This document shows positions 1-7,151 of a DNA stretch of 16,128 bases, in pieces. The stretch spans positions 2,414 through 18,541 of the forward strand of contig DLPA01000048.1 in the NCBI GenBank assembly GCA_002479815.1, read 5' to 3'. A model generated the notes under the pieces. The model was not told the origin of the DNA, made no database searches, and was given only the letters and a program-made list of their open reading frames with translations. The DNA comes from a bacterium UBA7470 (lineage in GTDB: Bacteria > Pseudomonadota > Gammaproteobacteria > Burkholderiales > Burkholderiaceae_C). How positions within the stretch are numbered: the stretch's first letter is position 1; every line of letters begins with the position of its first letter. A program made the translations under genes and the position numbers.

Positions 1-2
1 TG

Positions 3-494
3 CGGCGACTGAGCCATCTGGTCTTTTTAGGCACACCGCACCACGGTGCGCCTTTAGAGCAGGCGGGGGCTTGGGTGGACAGTGTGCTCGGGCATACGCC
101 CTTGTTTTCTCGCTACGCGGCGCCGTTTGCGGCCTTGGGGCGGGTTCGCAGCGCGGGCATCATGGATTTGCGCCACGGCGACCTGACCGCTGCGGACTGG
201 CAAGCGCGACAACCCGCCCATCATTTCACCGATGCCCGCCAGCCCTTGCCTTTGCCCTTGGGGGTGGCCTGCTACACCGCAGCGGCCCGCTTGTCGCCGC
301 AGCAGGGGGGACTGGCGGATCGTTGGCTGGGGGACGGCTTGGTGCCTTTACCCAGTGCCCTAGGGCAGCACTCAGACCCGCGCCGCCAACTGGCGATTCC
401 CCCATCGCAGCAGCGGGTGCTGTGCAACTTGGGACACATCGGTTTGTTGGGCAGCCGCGATGTGGCCGAGCAATTGGGGGTTTGGCTTGTCTAA
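3..494 (+). CDS. alpha/beta hydrolase (esterase/lipase-like), 3' part only
   Basis: The reading frame is open from base 3, so the 5' end lies outside the window; 163 residues are visible. The segment begins with an HLVFLGTPHHGAPLE stretch (GTPHHG at about residues 10-15), which in lipase-like hydrolases follows the nucleophile strand. Near the C terminus are GDGLVP (about residues 110-115, likely acid residue) and NLGHIGLL (His about 145, likely catalytic His). The nucleophile elbow (GxSxG) must be upstream and cannot be checked. The natural substrate is unknown; the family hydrolyses esters or lipids. The stop codon TAA at 492-494 directly abuts an AT-rich repeat. An internal GTG at 75 is not a credible start because the conserved GTPHHG motif lies before it. 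Confidence 0.8.
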   Translation, partial: RRLSHLVFLGTPHHGAPLEQAGAWVDSVLGHTPLFSRYAAPFAALGRVRSAGIMDLRHGDLTAADWQARQPAHHFTDARQPLPLPLGVACYTAAARLSPQQGGLADRWLGDGLVPLPSALGQHSDPRRQLAIPPSQQRVLCNLGHIGLLGSRDVAEQLGVWLV

Positions 495-557
495 AAATAG
501 ATAGCAAAAAATATGAGCTGCTTACGCAATTAATACGTGGCTTATGGCTGATTTTTT
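493..557 (+). repeat. Comamonad-type intergenic repeat, copy A
   Basis: The core reads AGATAGCAAAAAA, then TGAGCTGCTTACGCAA, a variable middle, GGCTTATGGCTGATTT. It matches copy B (679-739, opposite strand) at most of about 61 positions by eye. The GAGCTGCTTACGC core followed by a GGCTGATTT end resembles small repeats I know from Comamonadaceae genomes; that link comes from memory and was not searched. It begins within or just after the TAA of the upstream gene. Confidence 0.7.
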
Positions 558-581
558 CATAAAAAAATGGTAATTTCTTCA

Positions 582-651
582 AAAAAATGACTTGAGTGGC
601 ATCAAAAAAACCGTTTTCCGGCTCTAACAACGCTATTGAGAGTCATTTTTT
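582..651. repeat. inner inverted repeat between repeat copies A and B
   Basis: Perfect 11-bp arms AAAAAATGACT (582-592) and AGTCATTTTTT (641-651) separated by 48 bases. It sits inside the larger inverted pair, so 493-739 as a whole is a nested inverted repeat. The arms are AT-rich, so some of the match may be due to composition. Confidence 0.5.
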
Positions 652-678
652 ATGTTTTTTGAACTAATTTTAATAATT

Positions 679-739
679 AAATCGGCTAAAAGCCTTATAT
701 TGCTTGCGTAAGTAGCTCACTTTTTTTGCTATCTTTTTT
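679..739 (-). repeat. Comamonad-type intergenic repeat, copy B (inverted)
   Basis: Read on the minus strand it gives AGATAGCAAAAAAA, GTGAGCTACTTACGCAA, then GGCTTTTAGCCGATTT, closely matching copy A with a handful of substitutions and one length change. It lies just before the GspC-like gene; a possible GTG start at 740 would immediately follow it. Copies A and B facing each other could form a cruciform or long hairpin transcript. Confidence 0.7.
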
Positions 740-796
740 GTGAATCAGGAGGAGGCTGTCATCGCCACATCCGTATGCGTCTTGGATAATGCGCCT

Positions 797-1402
797 ATGT
801 CCTCACATACACCTTCTTTTTCTCCGGCTTCCTCTGGTGCATCTGCTTCGGCTGTCTCGTCTGGTGTGGCGGCGGGTGGACGAAGTTGGGGGGCGATGTC
901 AGCGGCCTTGTTCATTTGGTTGGGCGTGGGCTTGCTGTTGGGCTATGGCGTGTTGCAGGGTTGGGGGCGGAGGGAGTTGCTGCCGCCTGCGCCCTTGCCT
1001 GCCCCTGCGCCCTTGGTGGTGGATTCGGCGATGGTGGGGCGGACTTTGGGGGCGGTGGCAGCGCCCACGGCAGTGGCTGCGCCTGTGGCAGCAGCCGTGC
1101 CGACACGTTACACCTTGGTGGGGGTGATGGCGGTGGGGCGTGATGGGCAGGGGGGTGTGGCCTTGATTGCGACCGATGGTCAGCGTGCCAAGCCTTACCG
1201 TGTGGGTGCGACGGTGGATGGGCGTTGGCAAGTGCAGTCGGTCTCGGCGCGTGCGGCGGTGTTGCAGCCCTTGCCCTCCGTGGTGCACACCGACTCGCAA
1301 GGGGCCATGCACTTGCAGTTGCCTGCACCGCCGGCCTTGCCGTCTCAAGCCTCAGCAGTTCCGAGCACAGGCCCCAATCCGGGTTTGACCCCGGCCCAGT
1401 GA
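797..1402 (+). CDS. type II secretion system GspC/N-like inner-membrane protein
   Basis: 201 residues from ATG 797. A low-complexity Ser/Ala-rich cytoplasmic N terminus (about 1-32) is followed by one membrane segment (about 33-54), a Pro/Ala linker (about 60-102) and a small globular domain (about 103-160) with YTLVGVMA, GGVALIATDGQ and PYRVG motifs. This is the layout of the GspC homology region, which contacts the secretin GspD in the periplasm. No PDZ domain follows; the tail is Pro/Ala-rich and ends at TGA. No other secretion gene is in the window, so it seems separated from its machinery. The start is uncertain: GTG 740 is in frame, and the strong AGGAGGAGG at 747-755 does not fit ATG 797. 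The 3' end overlaps convergent cobC by 58 bases. Confidence 0.65.
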   Translation: MSSHTPSFSPASSGASASAVSSGVAAGGRSWGAMSAALFIWLGVGLLLGYGVLQGWGRRELLPPAPLPAPAPLVVDSAMVGRTLGAVAAPTAVAAPVAAAVPTRYTLVGVMAVGRDGQGGVALIATDGQRAKPYRVGATVDGRWQVQSVSARAAVLQPLPSVVHTDSQGAMHLQLPAPPALPSQASAVPSTGPNPGLTPAQ

Positions 1403-2043
1403 CCGTAGGCGGGCGCGGTTTTGGGCCATGCGTCGGCGCTGAGGGTGTCGGGTACATGGGACGGGCAGCCTGCCTGCCACCACCACTGAGCCGCACGGAT
1501 CACGCCCGCGTGGGTGATCCAGAGGTCATCGGCAGCGTGGAGGTCTGAGGATGCCCAACCGCTGTCTTGCAAGGCGGGGATGAGGGTATGGAGCCATGCA
1601 CGCACGCTTTGCCCCGTGCGCCCCAAGCGATGGTGGGCAAAGTCTGCCGCCCACGCATCCAGCTCGGTGTGCGGTAGGTCTTGCCACAAGCGCCCTTCCC
1701 ATTCCCCAAAATCAATTTCAGCCAAACGCACATCTATTTTTAGGACAAAAGAAAGACCTAGGTCTTTAAAAGATTGCGTAAGAAGCTCACATCTTTGTAG
1801 CGGTGAGCAACGAATTCGCAAGGGACGATGGTGGGGGAAGCCGTCTCTTTGACAGTGGGCTTCTTGCCAGCGTTCGGCGGCTGTGCGGGTGTGGGTGGGA
1901 CAGGCCGGCCAATCGCTGCGACCATAGCACCAGTGACTGGGCGGGGCAGGTGCATGGCTGGGGGGATCGCTGATCGGCTTCAAGGCCGTGGGCACGAGGG
2001 GCAGGGCATGACGCATCATGCTCGGCAAGAAGGAGGTGTTCAT
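1345..2043 (-). CDS. cobC: alpha-ribazole phosphatase, histidine phosphatase family
   Basis: 232 residues from ATG 2043, whose first base lies one nucleotide beyond the cobS stop codon, suggesting translational coupling. It should dephosphorylate alpha-ribazole 5'-phosphate (or adenosylcobalamin 5'-phosphate) in the last steps of cobalamin synthesis. Histidine phosphatase residues are present: R11-H12 in MRHALPLVP, R84 in SPLQRC, E109 in RLAEIDFGEWEG, H178 in WITHAGVIR. CYGRSDWP (about 39-46) is typical of the CobC group. Two oddities: about 18 extra residues between RHALPLVP and CYG (about 20-38), and an AT-rich stretch coding for about 86-104 that resembles the intergenic repeat core and contains a 16-bp palindrome. 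The frame is intact. The 3' end overlaps the GspC-like gene tail-to-tail. Confidence 0.8.
   Translation of the reverse strand: MNTSFLPSMMRHALPLVPTALKPISDPPSHAPAPPSHWCYGRSDWPACPTHTRTAAERWQEAHCQRDGFPHHRPLRIRCSPLQRCELLTQSFKDLGLSFVLKIDVRLAEIDFGEWEGRLWQDLPHTELDAWAADFAHHRLGRTGQSVRAWLHTLIPALQDSGWASSDLHAADDLWITHAGVIRAAQWWWQAGCPSHVPDTLSADAWPKTAPAYGHWAGVKPGLGPVLGTAEA
1752..1767. repeat. perfect 16-bp palindrome inside cobC
   Basis: AAAGACCTAGGTCTTT is its own reverse complement. It lies in an AT-rich patch of cobC next to GATTGCGTAAGAAGCTCAC (1772-1790), which matches the core of repeat copy B. On the coding strand it encodes part of the helix between SPLQRCELL and RLAEIDFG. Confidence 0.6.
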
Positions 2044-2044
2044 G

Positions 2045-2884
2045 TCAATACGCCCACAGCATGGCACACAAGCAGCCCAGTTCAGCGAGTTGCTGCGTCG
2101 TGCCCAACCCGTCGCCCGTAAAGCCGCCCAAACGCTGTTGGAGCAAGCGCCACGTCCAATACCAACCCAAAAGCGTCCCCAGCAGCCCCAGCAGCAAGGC
2201 GGTCAGGGTGTGCGCCAACGTCGCTTGATGCAGCAGCCCAAAGATCAGCAGTGCCAACGCCCCCCACAGCAGGCCGACGATCAAGCTGGCGGTGCTGATT
2301 TGATCGGCCAAGGGTTTGGATTTGGAGCCTGCGGCATCGCCCACATGGGGAAGGCTGCGTATGGTGAGCAAGGGGCAGGTGCGCGATACGACATGGGCCA
2401 GCCACAGCGTGAGTGCGGTGTGAGTCGGGTGGACATCGCCCAACAGAGCCACCAGCGTGACTTTGGTCAATAGGCTCATGACGAGGGCCATCGCGCCGTA
2501 AGCGCCGATGCGCGAGTCTTTCATGATCTCTAGGGCGCGGTCGCGGCTGACGTAGCCGCCTAAGCCATCGGCGACATCGGCCAGTCCGTCTTCATGGAAA
2601 CCGCCTGTCAACCCCATCGTCGCCACCGTGGACAAGACCGCTGCGAGCAAAGGCGTGTAGTGGGAGGCGGGCATCCACGTCATCACGCCCCACCACACCA
2701 AGGCTGCCCAAGCGCCCACGAGGTAGCCCACCGCCGGAAAGTGCGCCACGCTGGCGCGTAGAAGGGCGGGGCTGTATCCCACCCATTGCGCCAAGCGTCC
2801 GGTGACTGGGATGCGCGTGAAGAACTGCACCGCCAATAAAAAATGGCGCAATGCCTGCGCCATTTGAGTGGTAAGCGATGTCAT
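2045..2884 (-). CDS. cobS: adenosylcobinamide-GDP ribazoletransferase (cobalamin synthase)
   Basis: 279 residues from ATG 2884. CobS is a polytopic inner-membrane enzyme that joins adenosylcobinamide-GDP with alpha-ribazole (or its phosphate), closing the nucleotide loop. Family signatures: FFTRIPV (about 21-27), GGFHEDGLADVADGLGG (about 94-110, the metal and substrate-binding motif), a KDSRIGAYG stretch soon after, and GGFTGDGLGTTQQLAE near the C terminus. Several hydrophobic segments lie between. A longer frame back to TTG 2941 would overlap cobT; ATG 2884 leaves a 19-nt gap, and ATG 2863 (MAQALRHFLLA) is also possible. None has a clear Shine-Dalgarno sequence. It sits between cobT and cobC in the same orientation, its two partners in the pathway. 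Confidence 0.92.
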   Translation of the reverse strand: MTSLTTQMAQALRHFLLAVQFFTRIPVTGRLAQWVGYSPALLRASVAHFPAVGYLVGAWAALVWWGVMTWMPASHYTPLLAAVLSTVATMGLTGGFHEDGLADVADGLGGYVSRDRALEIMKDSRIGAYGAMALVMSLLTKVTLVALLGDVHPTHTALTLWLAHVVSRTCPLLTIRSLPHVGDAAGSKSKPLADQISTASLIVGLLWGALALLIFGLLHQATLAHTLTALLLGLLGTLLGWYWTWRLLQQRLGGFTGDGLGTTQQLAELGCLCAMLWAY

Positions 2885-2903
2885 GCGCTGACGAAACCGC
2901 AGT

Positions 2904-4007
2904 TCAGTCTTTGGTGGCTTGACTGACGCCAGCGGATTCAAAGCTGGCCATCTCGTTCAAAAAGGCGGCAGCAGACACCAACAAGGGCCAAGCCAGCAGT
3001 GCGCCAGAACCTTCGCCCAGGCGTAAGCCCAAGTCCAGCAAGGGTTGTGCGTTCAGGTGCGTCAACATCAAACGATGTCCCAGCTCTGCCGAGCGATGGG
3101 CAAACACCATGTAATCGACGACAGCAGGGCAAAAACCTTGGGCCACCAAAGCGGCCGCGCCGGTGATGAAGCCATCGACCAAAATGATGCGGCGCTCGTG
3201 CGCGGCTTGAATCATCGCGCCGGTCATCATGGCGATTTCAAATCCCCCCATCGCACTCAGCAGTTCTAGCGGGGTGCTGGCAGCGCGGTGTTTGCGATGG
3301 ACGTCACTGAGCACTTGGAGTTTGTGTTTGAGTTGTTCATCACTCAACCCCGTACCGCGCCCCACGGTATCTTGCAGCGGAATCTCGGCCAAGCGAGAAA
3401 ACAGCAAGGCGGCGCTGGAGGTGTTGGCAATGCCCATTTCACCAAAAGCAATGACGTTGCCGGGCAGGTGGCGCACCACGTCCAAGCCCGCGTGTAAGGC
3501 GGCAATCGCTTGTGCGCTGGTCATGGCGGGGCCACGGGTCATGTTGCGCGTACCAAAGCCAATTTTGCGTTGCAACAAACGGGCGTGTTCTGTGGCGGTG
3601 CGGGGGGGCTGTGGGATAGGGGTGGCCACGCCCGCATCGACCACGGTCAGTGCAAAGCCTTGCTGTCTGGCAAAGACGTTCACGGCGGCTCCACCCGCCA
3701 GCATGTTCAACACCATTTGCACGGTGACGGCCTGCGGGTACGCCGAGACTTTGGCATCTGCAATGCCGTGGTCGGCCGCAAACACCACCATTTGCGGTTG
3801 TTCTAAGCGCAGCTGGGTGCGTTGTTGTATCAAGCCCATTTGCAAGGCCAGTGCTTCTAAGCCGCCCAACGCGCCTAGGGGTTTGGTTTTGTAGTCGATG
3901 CAGTGTCGCAACTCTGCATTCAAACTGGCATGTGCAATGGGCATGACCCCGGGGAGCATCAAATCGGTGTCCGATGTGCTCACAGCCGTACGATGTGCTG
4001 AACTCAT
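2904..4007 (-). CDS. cobT: nicotinate-nucleotide-dimethylbenzimidazole phosphoribosyltransferase
   Basis: 367 residues from ATG 4007. CobT transfers phosphoribose from nicotinate mononucleotide to 5,6-dimethylbenzimidazole, giving alpha-ribazole phosphate for the lower ligand of cobalamin. Motifs: KPLGALG (about 42-48), FAADHGIA (about 76-83), GGAAVNV, GFGTRNMTRGPAMT, FGEMGIANTSSAA, GRGTGL, LSAMGGFEIAMMTGA, VDGFITGAAA, and RLGEGSGA, whose Glu (about 332) corresponds to the catalytic base Glu317 of the Salmonella enzyme. Length is normal for the family. It starts only 7 nt after the ilvA stop without a recognisable Shine-Dalgarno sequence, so it is probably co-transcribed and translated by reinitiation after ilvA. 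Confidence 0.95.
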   Translation of the reverse strand: MSSAHRTAVSTSDTDLMLPGVMPIAHASLNAELRHCIDYKTKPLGALGGLEALALQMGLIQQRTQLRLEQPQMVVFAADHGIADAKVSAYPQAVTVQMVLNMLAGGAAVNVFARQQGFALTVVDAGVATPIPQPPRTATEHARLLQRKIGFGTRNMTRGPAMTSAQAIAALHAGLDVVRHLPGNVIAFGEMGIANTSSAALLFSRLAEIPLQDTVGRGTGLSDEQLKHKLQVLSDVHRKHRAASTPLELLSAMGGFEIAMMTGAMIQAAHERRIILVDGFITGAAALVAQGFCPAVVDYMVFAHRSAELGHRLMLTHLNAQPLLDLGLRLGEGSGALLAWPLLVSAAAFLNEMASFESAGVSQATKD

Positions 4008-4014
4008 GTGGGAT

Positions 4015-5616
<1,602 letters not shown>

Positions 5617-5626
5617 AAACGTGTTC

Positions 5627-5731
5627 CTAACCACCGATGATAACGAAGCCTCTTCGAGGGCCGCTCTTCATCTCGCAGGGCGTGTCAGCGTACAGGCGAA
5701 AAAAAACCCCAAGCTGTGAGGCTTGGGGCAT
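5627..5731 (-). CDS. possible 34-residue leader ORF overlapping the terminator
   Basis: ATG 5731 opens a frame that runs through the terminator stem, codes for FF in the T tract, ends with VIIGG and stops at TAG 5629-5627, 10 nt before the ilvA start. No good Shine-Dalgarno sequence precedes the ATG, and the codons are not rich in isoleucine beyond one Ile-Ile pair near the end. The frame is also open further upstream. It may be a translated leader that couples to ilvA, or chance. Confidence 0.25.
   Translation of the reverse strand: MPQASQLGVFFRLYADTPCEMKSGPRRGFVIIGG
5699..5728 (-). terminator. intrinsic terminator in the ilvA leader (attenuator)
   Basis: On the minus strand CCCCAAGC, a 6-nt loop and GCTTGGGG form a perfect 8-bp stem (5728-5721 and 5714-5707) followed by eight T residues (5706-5699). 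It lies about 80 nt before the ilvA start codon and between the candidate promoter and the gene, so it should stop transcripts before ilvA unless read-through is allowed. On the plus strand there is no T tract after it, so it is directional toward ilvA. Confidence 0.8.
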
Positions 5732-5734
5732 GAA

Positions 5735-5756
5735 TCCACCGACTAACACAGGTGGA
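5735..5756 (-). promoter_or_regulatory. ilvA leader stem-loop 2
   Basis: On the minus strand TCCACC (5756-5751) pairs with GGTGGA (5740-5735) around a 10-nt loop. The 5' arm is part of TCTCCTCCACC, a sequence complementary to Shine-Dalgarno-like purine runs. A second GGTGG occurs at 5635-5631, right before the ilvA ribosome-binding site, so the CCACC arm has two possible partners. Confidence 0.45.
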
Positions 5757-5768
5757 GGAGACAACCGA

Positions 5769-5808
5769 AATTTCAGCAAGGTACGCGTGAACTGCCTTGT
5801 TGAAAATT
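5769..5808 (-). promoter_or_regulatory. ilvA leader stem-loop 1
   Basis: The arms AATTTCAGCAAGG (5769-5781) and CCTTGTTGAAAATT (5795-5808) pair over about 13 bp with one bulge and one G-U type position, with a 13-nt loop. On the minus strand this is the first element of the predicted ilvA leader transcript. Confidence 0.55.
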
Positions 5809-5815
5809 AGAATCA

Positions 5816-5844
5816 ATGGTACAGGGTAATTTGCTGCATTGCAA
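5816..5844 (-). promoter_or_regulatory. candidate sigma70 promoter for ilvA
   Basis: On the minus strand, TTGCAA (5844-5839) and TACCAT (5821-5816) are separated by exactly 17 nt, each matching 4 of 6 consensus bases. Transcription would begin near 5809, immediately before the first leader hairpin. An alternative -10, TCTAAT (5811-5806), matches 5 of 6 but lacks a good -35. Proposed from sequence only. Confidence 0.4.
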
Positions 5845-5955
5845 CAAGACAGCAGCCTATTTCCTTACTGCAACGACGTCTTTAGAGACATAGGCCTATT
5901 TTGTGGTCGTTTGTATGCTGAAGACACATCCCTACTTTTGAAAGATGTTTTGGAT

Positions 5956-6408
5956 ATGGAATGCACGGTAAGTTGGACTGGGCGCAGTGGTGCTCGCTCG
6001 GCCATGGGCTTTGTCGCCGAAACAGGCAGCGGACATACCCTGCTGATGGATGGTGCGCCAGATGCGTCTAAGCCAGAAAACGGCGGTGCCAACTTGGCGC
6101 CTCGTCCGATGGAAACGGTCTTGGCGGGTACCGGTGGTTGCACTGCCTACGACATGGTACTGATTTTGAAACGAGGCCGGCACGACATACGCGGATGCTC
6201 GGTCAAGCTGACCAGTGAACGCGCGCAAACCGATCCTAAAGTATTCACCAAGATTCACATGCACTTCACGGTCACTGGCAAGGGTATTCCAGCCGCCGCC
6301 GTCGAACGCGCCATTGCCATGAGTCACGACAAATATTGTTCCGCCAGCATCATGCTCGGTAAAACCGCGAGCATCACCACCAGCTTTGAGTTGGTGGAGG
6401 CTGCATAG
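5956..6408 (+). CDS. OsmC family protein
   Basis: 150 residues from ATG 5956 (MECTVSWTG), the usual start for this subgroup; the frame is open upstream but that part does not look like the family, and the ribosome-binding site is weak. OsmC/Ohr-like proteins are small dimeric cytoplasmic thiol peroxidases; this subgroup (YhfA-like) is poorly characterised. The two redox cysteines are present: C62 in LAGTGGCTAYD and C128 in SHDKYCSASIML. LAPRPMETVLAG and LTSERA are also conserved. The substrate cannot be told from sequence. It is divergent from ilvA and convergent with coq7, with only 2 nt between the two stop codons and no terminator between them. Confidence 0.9.
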   Translation: MECTVSWTGRSGARSAMGFVAETGSGHTLLMDGAPDASKPENGGANLAPRPMETVLAGTGGCTAYDMVLILKRGRHDIRGCSVKLTSERAQTDPKVFTKIHMHFTVTGKGIPAAAVERAIAMSHDKYCSASIMLGKTASITTSFELVEAA

Positions 6409-6410
6409 AT

Positions 6411-7049
6411 TCAGATTCTGTGGGCCACAGTCGTCATGAGTTTGGCGATGTGCTTCATGGCCAAACGAACTGGGGTTGGCACTTCCATCGCCCCCGCATC
6501 TTGGGCTTGTCGCGCGTGTCGTGCTTCGTCATCGCGCATTTGTTCCACCACCGCACGTGAGGCTGTGTCTGCAACAGGCAGGCGCGCAAGGTGTTCGTTC
6601 AAGTGCGCTTCTACTTGCCGTTCTGTTTCGACCACAAATCCCAAGCTCGCGTGTGTCCCCATCTTGGCTGCCAGCAAGCCCATGCCAAATGCACCCGCGT
6701 ACCAAATCGGGTTGAGCAGCGAAGGACGACTGCCCAGCGCCTCCAGCCTCGCCTGTGTCCAAGCCAAATGATCGGTTTCCTCTTGTGCCGCTTCTTCCAT
6801 GTGTCGGGCCAGCGATTCATTCCCTGAAAACGCCCTTGCCCCAAATGCCTGGGCCATGTAAAGCGCCTGGGCACACACCTCACCGACATGATTGACGCGC
6901 ATCAACGCACCTGCCTCCTTCCTTTCCTCTGCGTCCAGTGTGGTGCCTGTATCCGCCATGGGCACGCCAGGACACGGACGTCTGGCGGGCGCAGGTGCAA
7001 ACAAAGTACGTAGAGCCGAATCGGCGGTCTTCAATATCAGTTCTTGCAT
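6411..7049 (-). CDS. coq7: demethoxyubiquinone hydroxylase Coq7
   Basis: 212 residues from ATG 7049 (MQELILKTADSALRTLFA), typical length for proteobacterial Coq7; the frame extends upstream to 7244 but that part is not family-like. A peripheral-membrane diiron monooxygenase hydroxylating 2-polyprenyl-3-methyl-6-methoxy-1,4-benzoquinone, the penultimate step of ubiquinone synthesis. Diiron ligands are visible in four-helix order: E57 in RVNHVGEVCAQALY, E91 and H94 in EETDHLAW, about E143 in VETERQVEAHL, E175 and H178 in DDEARHARQA. The central NPIWYAGAFGMGLLAAKMG segment is the hydrophobic membrane-facing part. It is a single gene, convergent with the OsmC gene and divergent from porin 1. Confidence 0.95.
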   Translation of the reverse strand: MQELILKTADSALRTLFAPAPARRPCPGVPMADTGTTLDAEERKEAGALMRVNHVGEVCAQALYMAQAFGARAFSGNESLARHMEEAAQEETDHLAWTQARLEALGSRPSLLNPIWYAGAFGMGLLAAKMGTHASLGFVVETERQVEAHLNEHLARLPVADTASRAVVEQMRDDEARHARQAQDAGAMEVPTPVRLAMKHIAKLMTTVAHRI

Positions 7050-7134
7050 GATGGGACAGTCTGTAAGAGAAAATTCAAAAGCGCGTTGCAATTTTATTTT
7101 AGACCTGTGTTTTTTCTCGATCAGATTGCCTATG

Positions 7135-7151
7135 TGCACCAAATTGGTGCA
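7135..7151. promoter_or_regulatory. perfect NtrC-type palindrome
   Basis: TGCACCAAATTGGTGCA is an odd-length perfect palindrome (8-bp arms around one A) and fits the established enterobacterial NtrC consensus TGCACYA-N3-TGGTGCA at every defined position. It lies 86 bp before coq7 and 163 bp before porin 1, the spacing of an upstream activator site. I did not find a sigma54 -24/-12 promoter between it and either gene, so direct NtrC activation is unproven; other dimeric regulators could use the site. Confidence 0.5.

Larger units (their letters stand above)
495..796. other. AT-rich intergenic region with facing repeats
   Basis: About 300 bases between the hydrolase stop and the GspC-like start, far richer in A and T than both neighbours. 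It holds repeat copies A and B (493-557 and 679-739) in opposite orientation and an inner 11-bp inverted repeat. I see no convincing gene here. A strong Shine-Dalgarno-like AGGAGGAGG lies at 747-755 without an ATG, GTG or TTG at normal distance; the codon at the right spacing is ATC at 761. Confidence 0.6.
5617..5955. other. divergent intergenic region: ilvA leader and OsmC-gene upstream region
   Basis: About 340 bases between the divergent ilvA and OsmC-family genes. The half next to ilvA carries three successive stem-loops on the minus strand, the last an intrinsic terminator, plus a candidate promoter placing the start of transcription just before the first stem. In the half next to the OsmC gene (about 5845-5955) I see no convincing promoter; the OsmC frame is open upstream to 5839 but without family-like sequence. 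Confidence 0.6.

Noticed and set aside
226..630. Minus-strand frame of 134 codons over the hydrolase end and repeat
   Set aside because: Shadow of the hydrolase gene; low-complexity Pro/Ala/Arg-rich product that also runs through the repeat.
740..796. Extension of the GspC-like gene to GTG 740
   Set aside because: No ribosome-binding site precedes the GTG, it abuts a repeat copy, and the extra residues show no family character. Kept only as an alternative.
899..1496. Minus-strand frames opposite the GspC-like gene
   Set aside because: His/Arg/Pro-rich shadow translations of GC-rich Ala/Val/Gly coding sequence.
2885..4014. Cobalamin riboswitch before cobT or cobS
   Set aside because: The gaps are only 7 and 19 nt, far too short for a riboswitch, and no such elements are visible before ilvA either.
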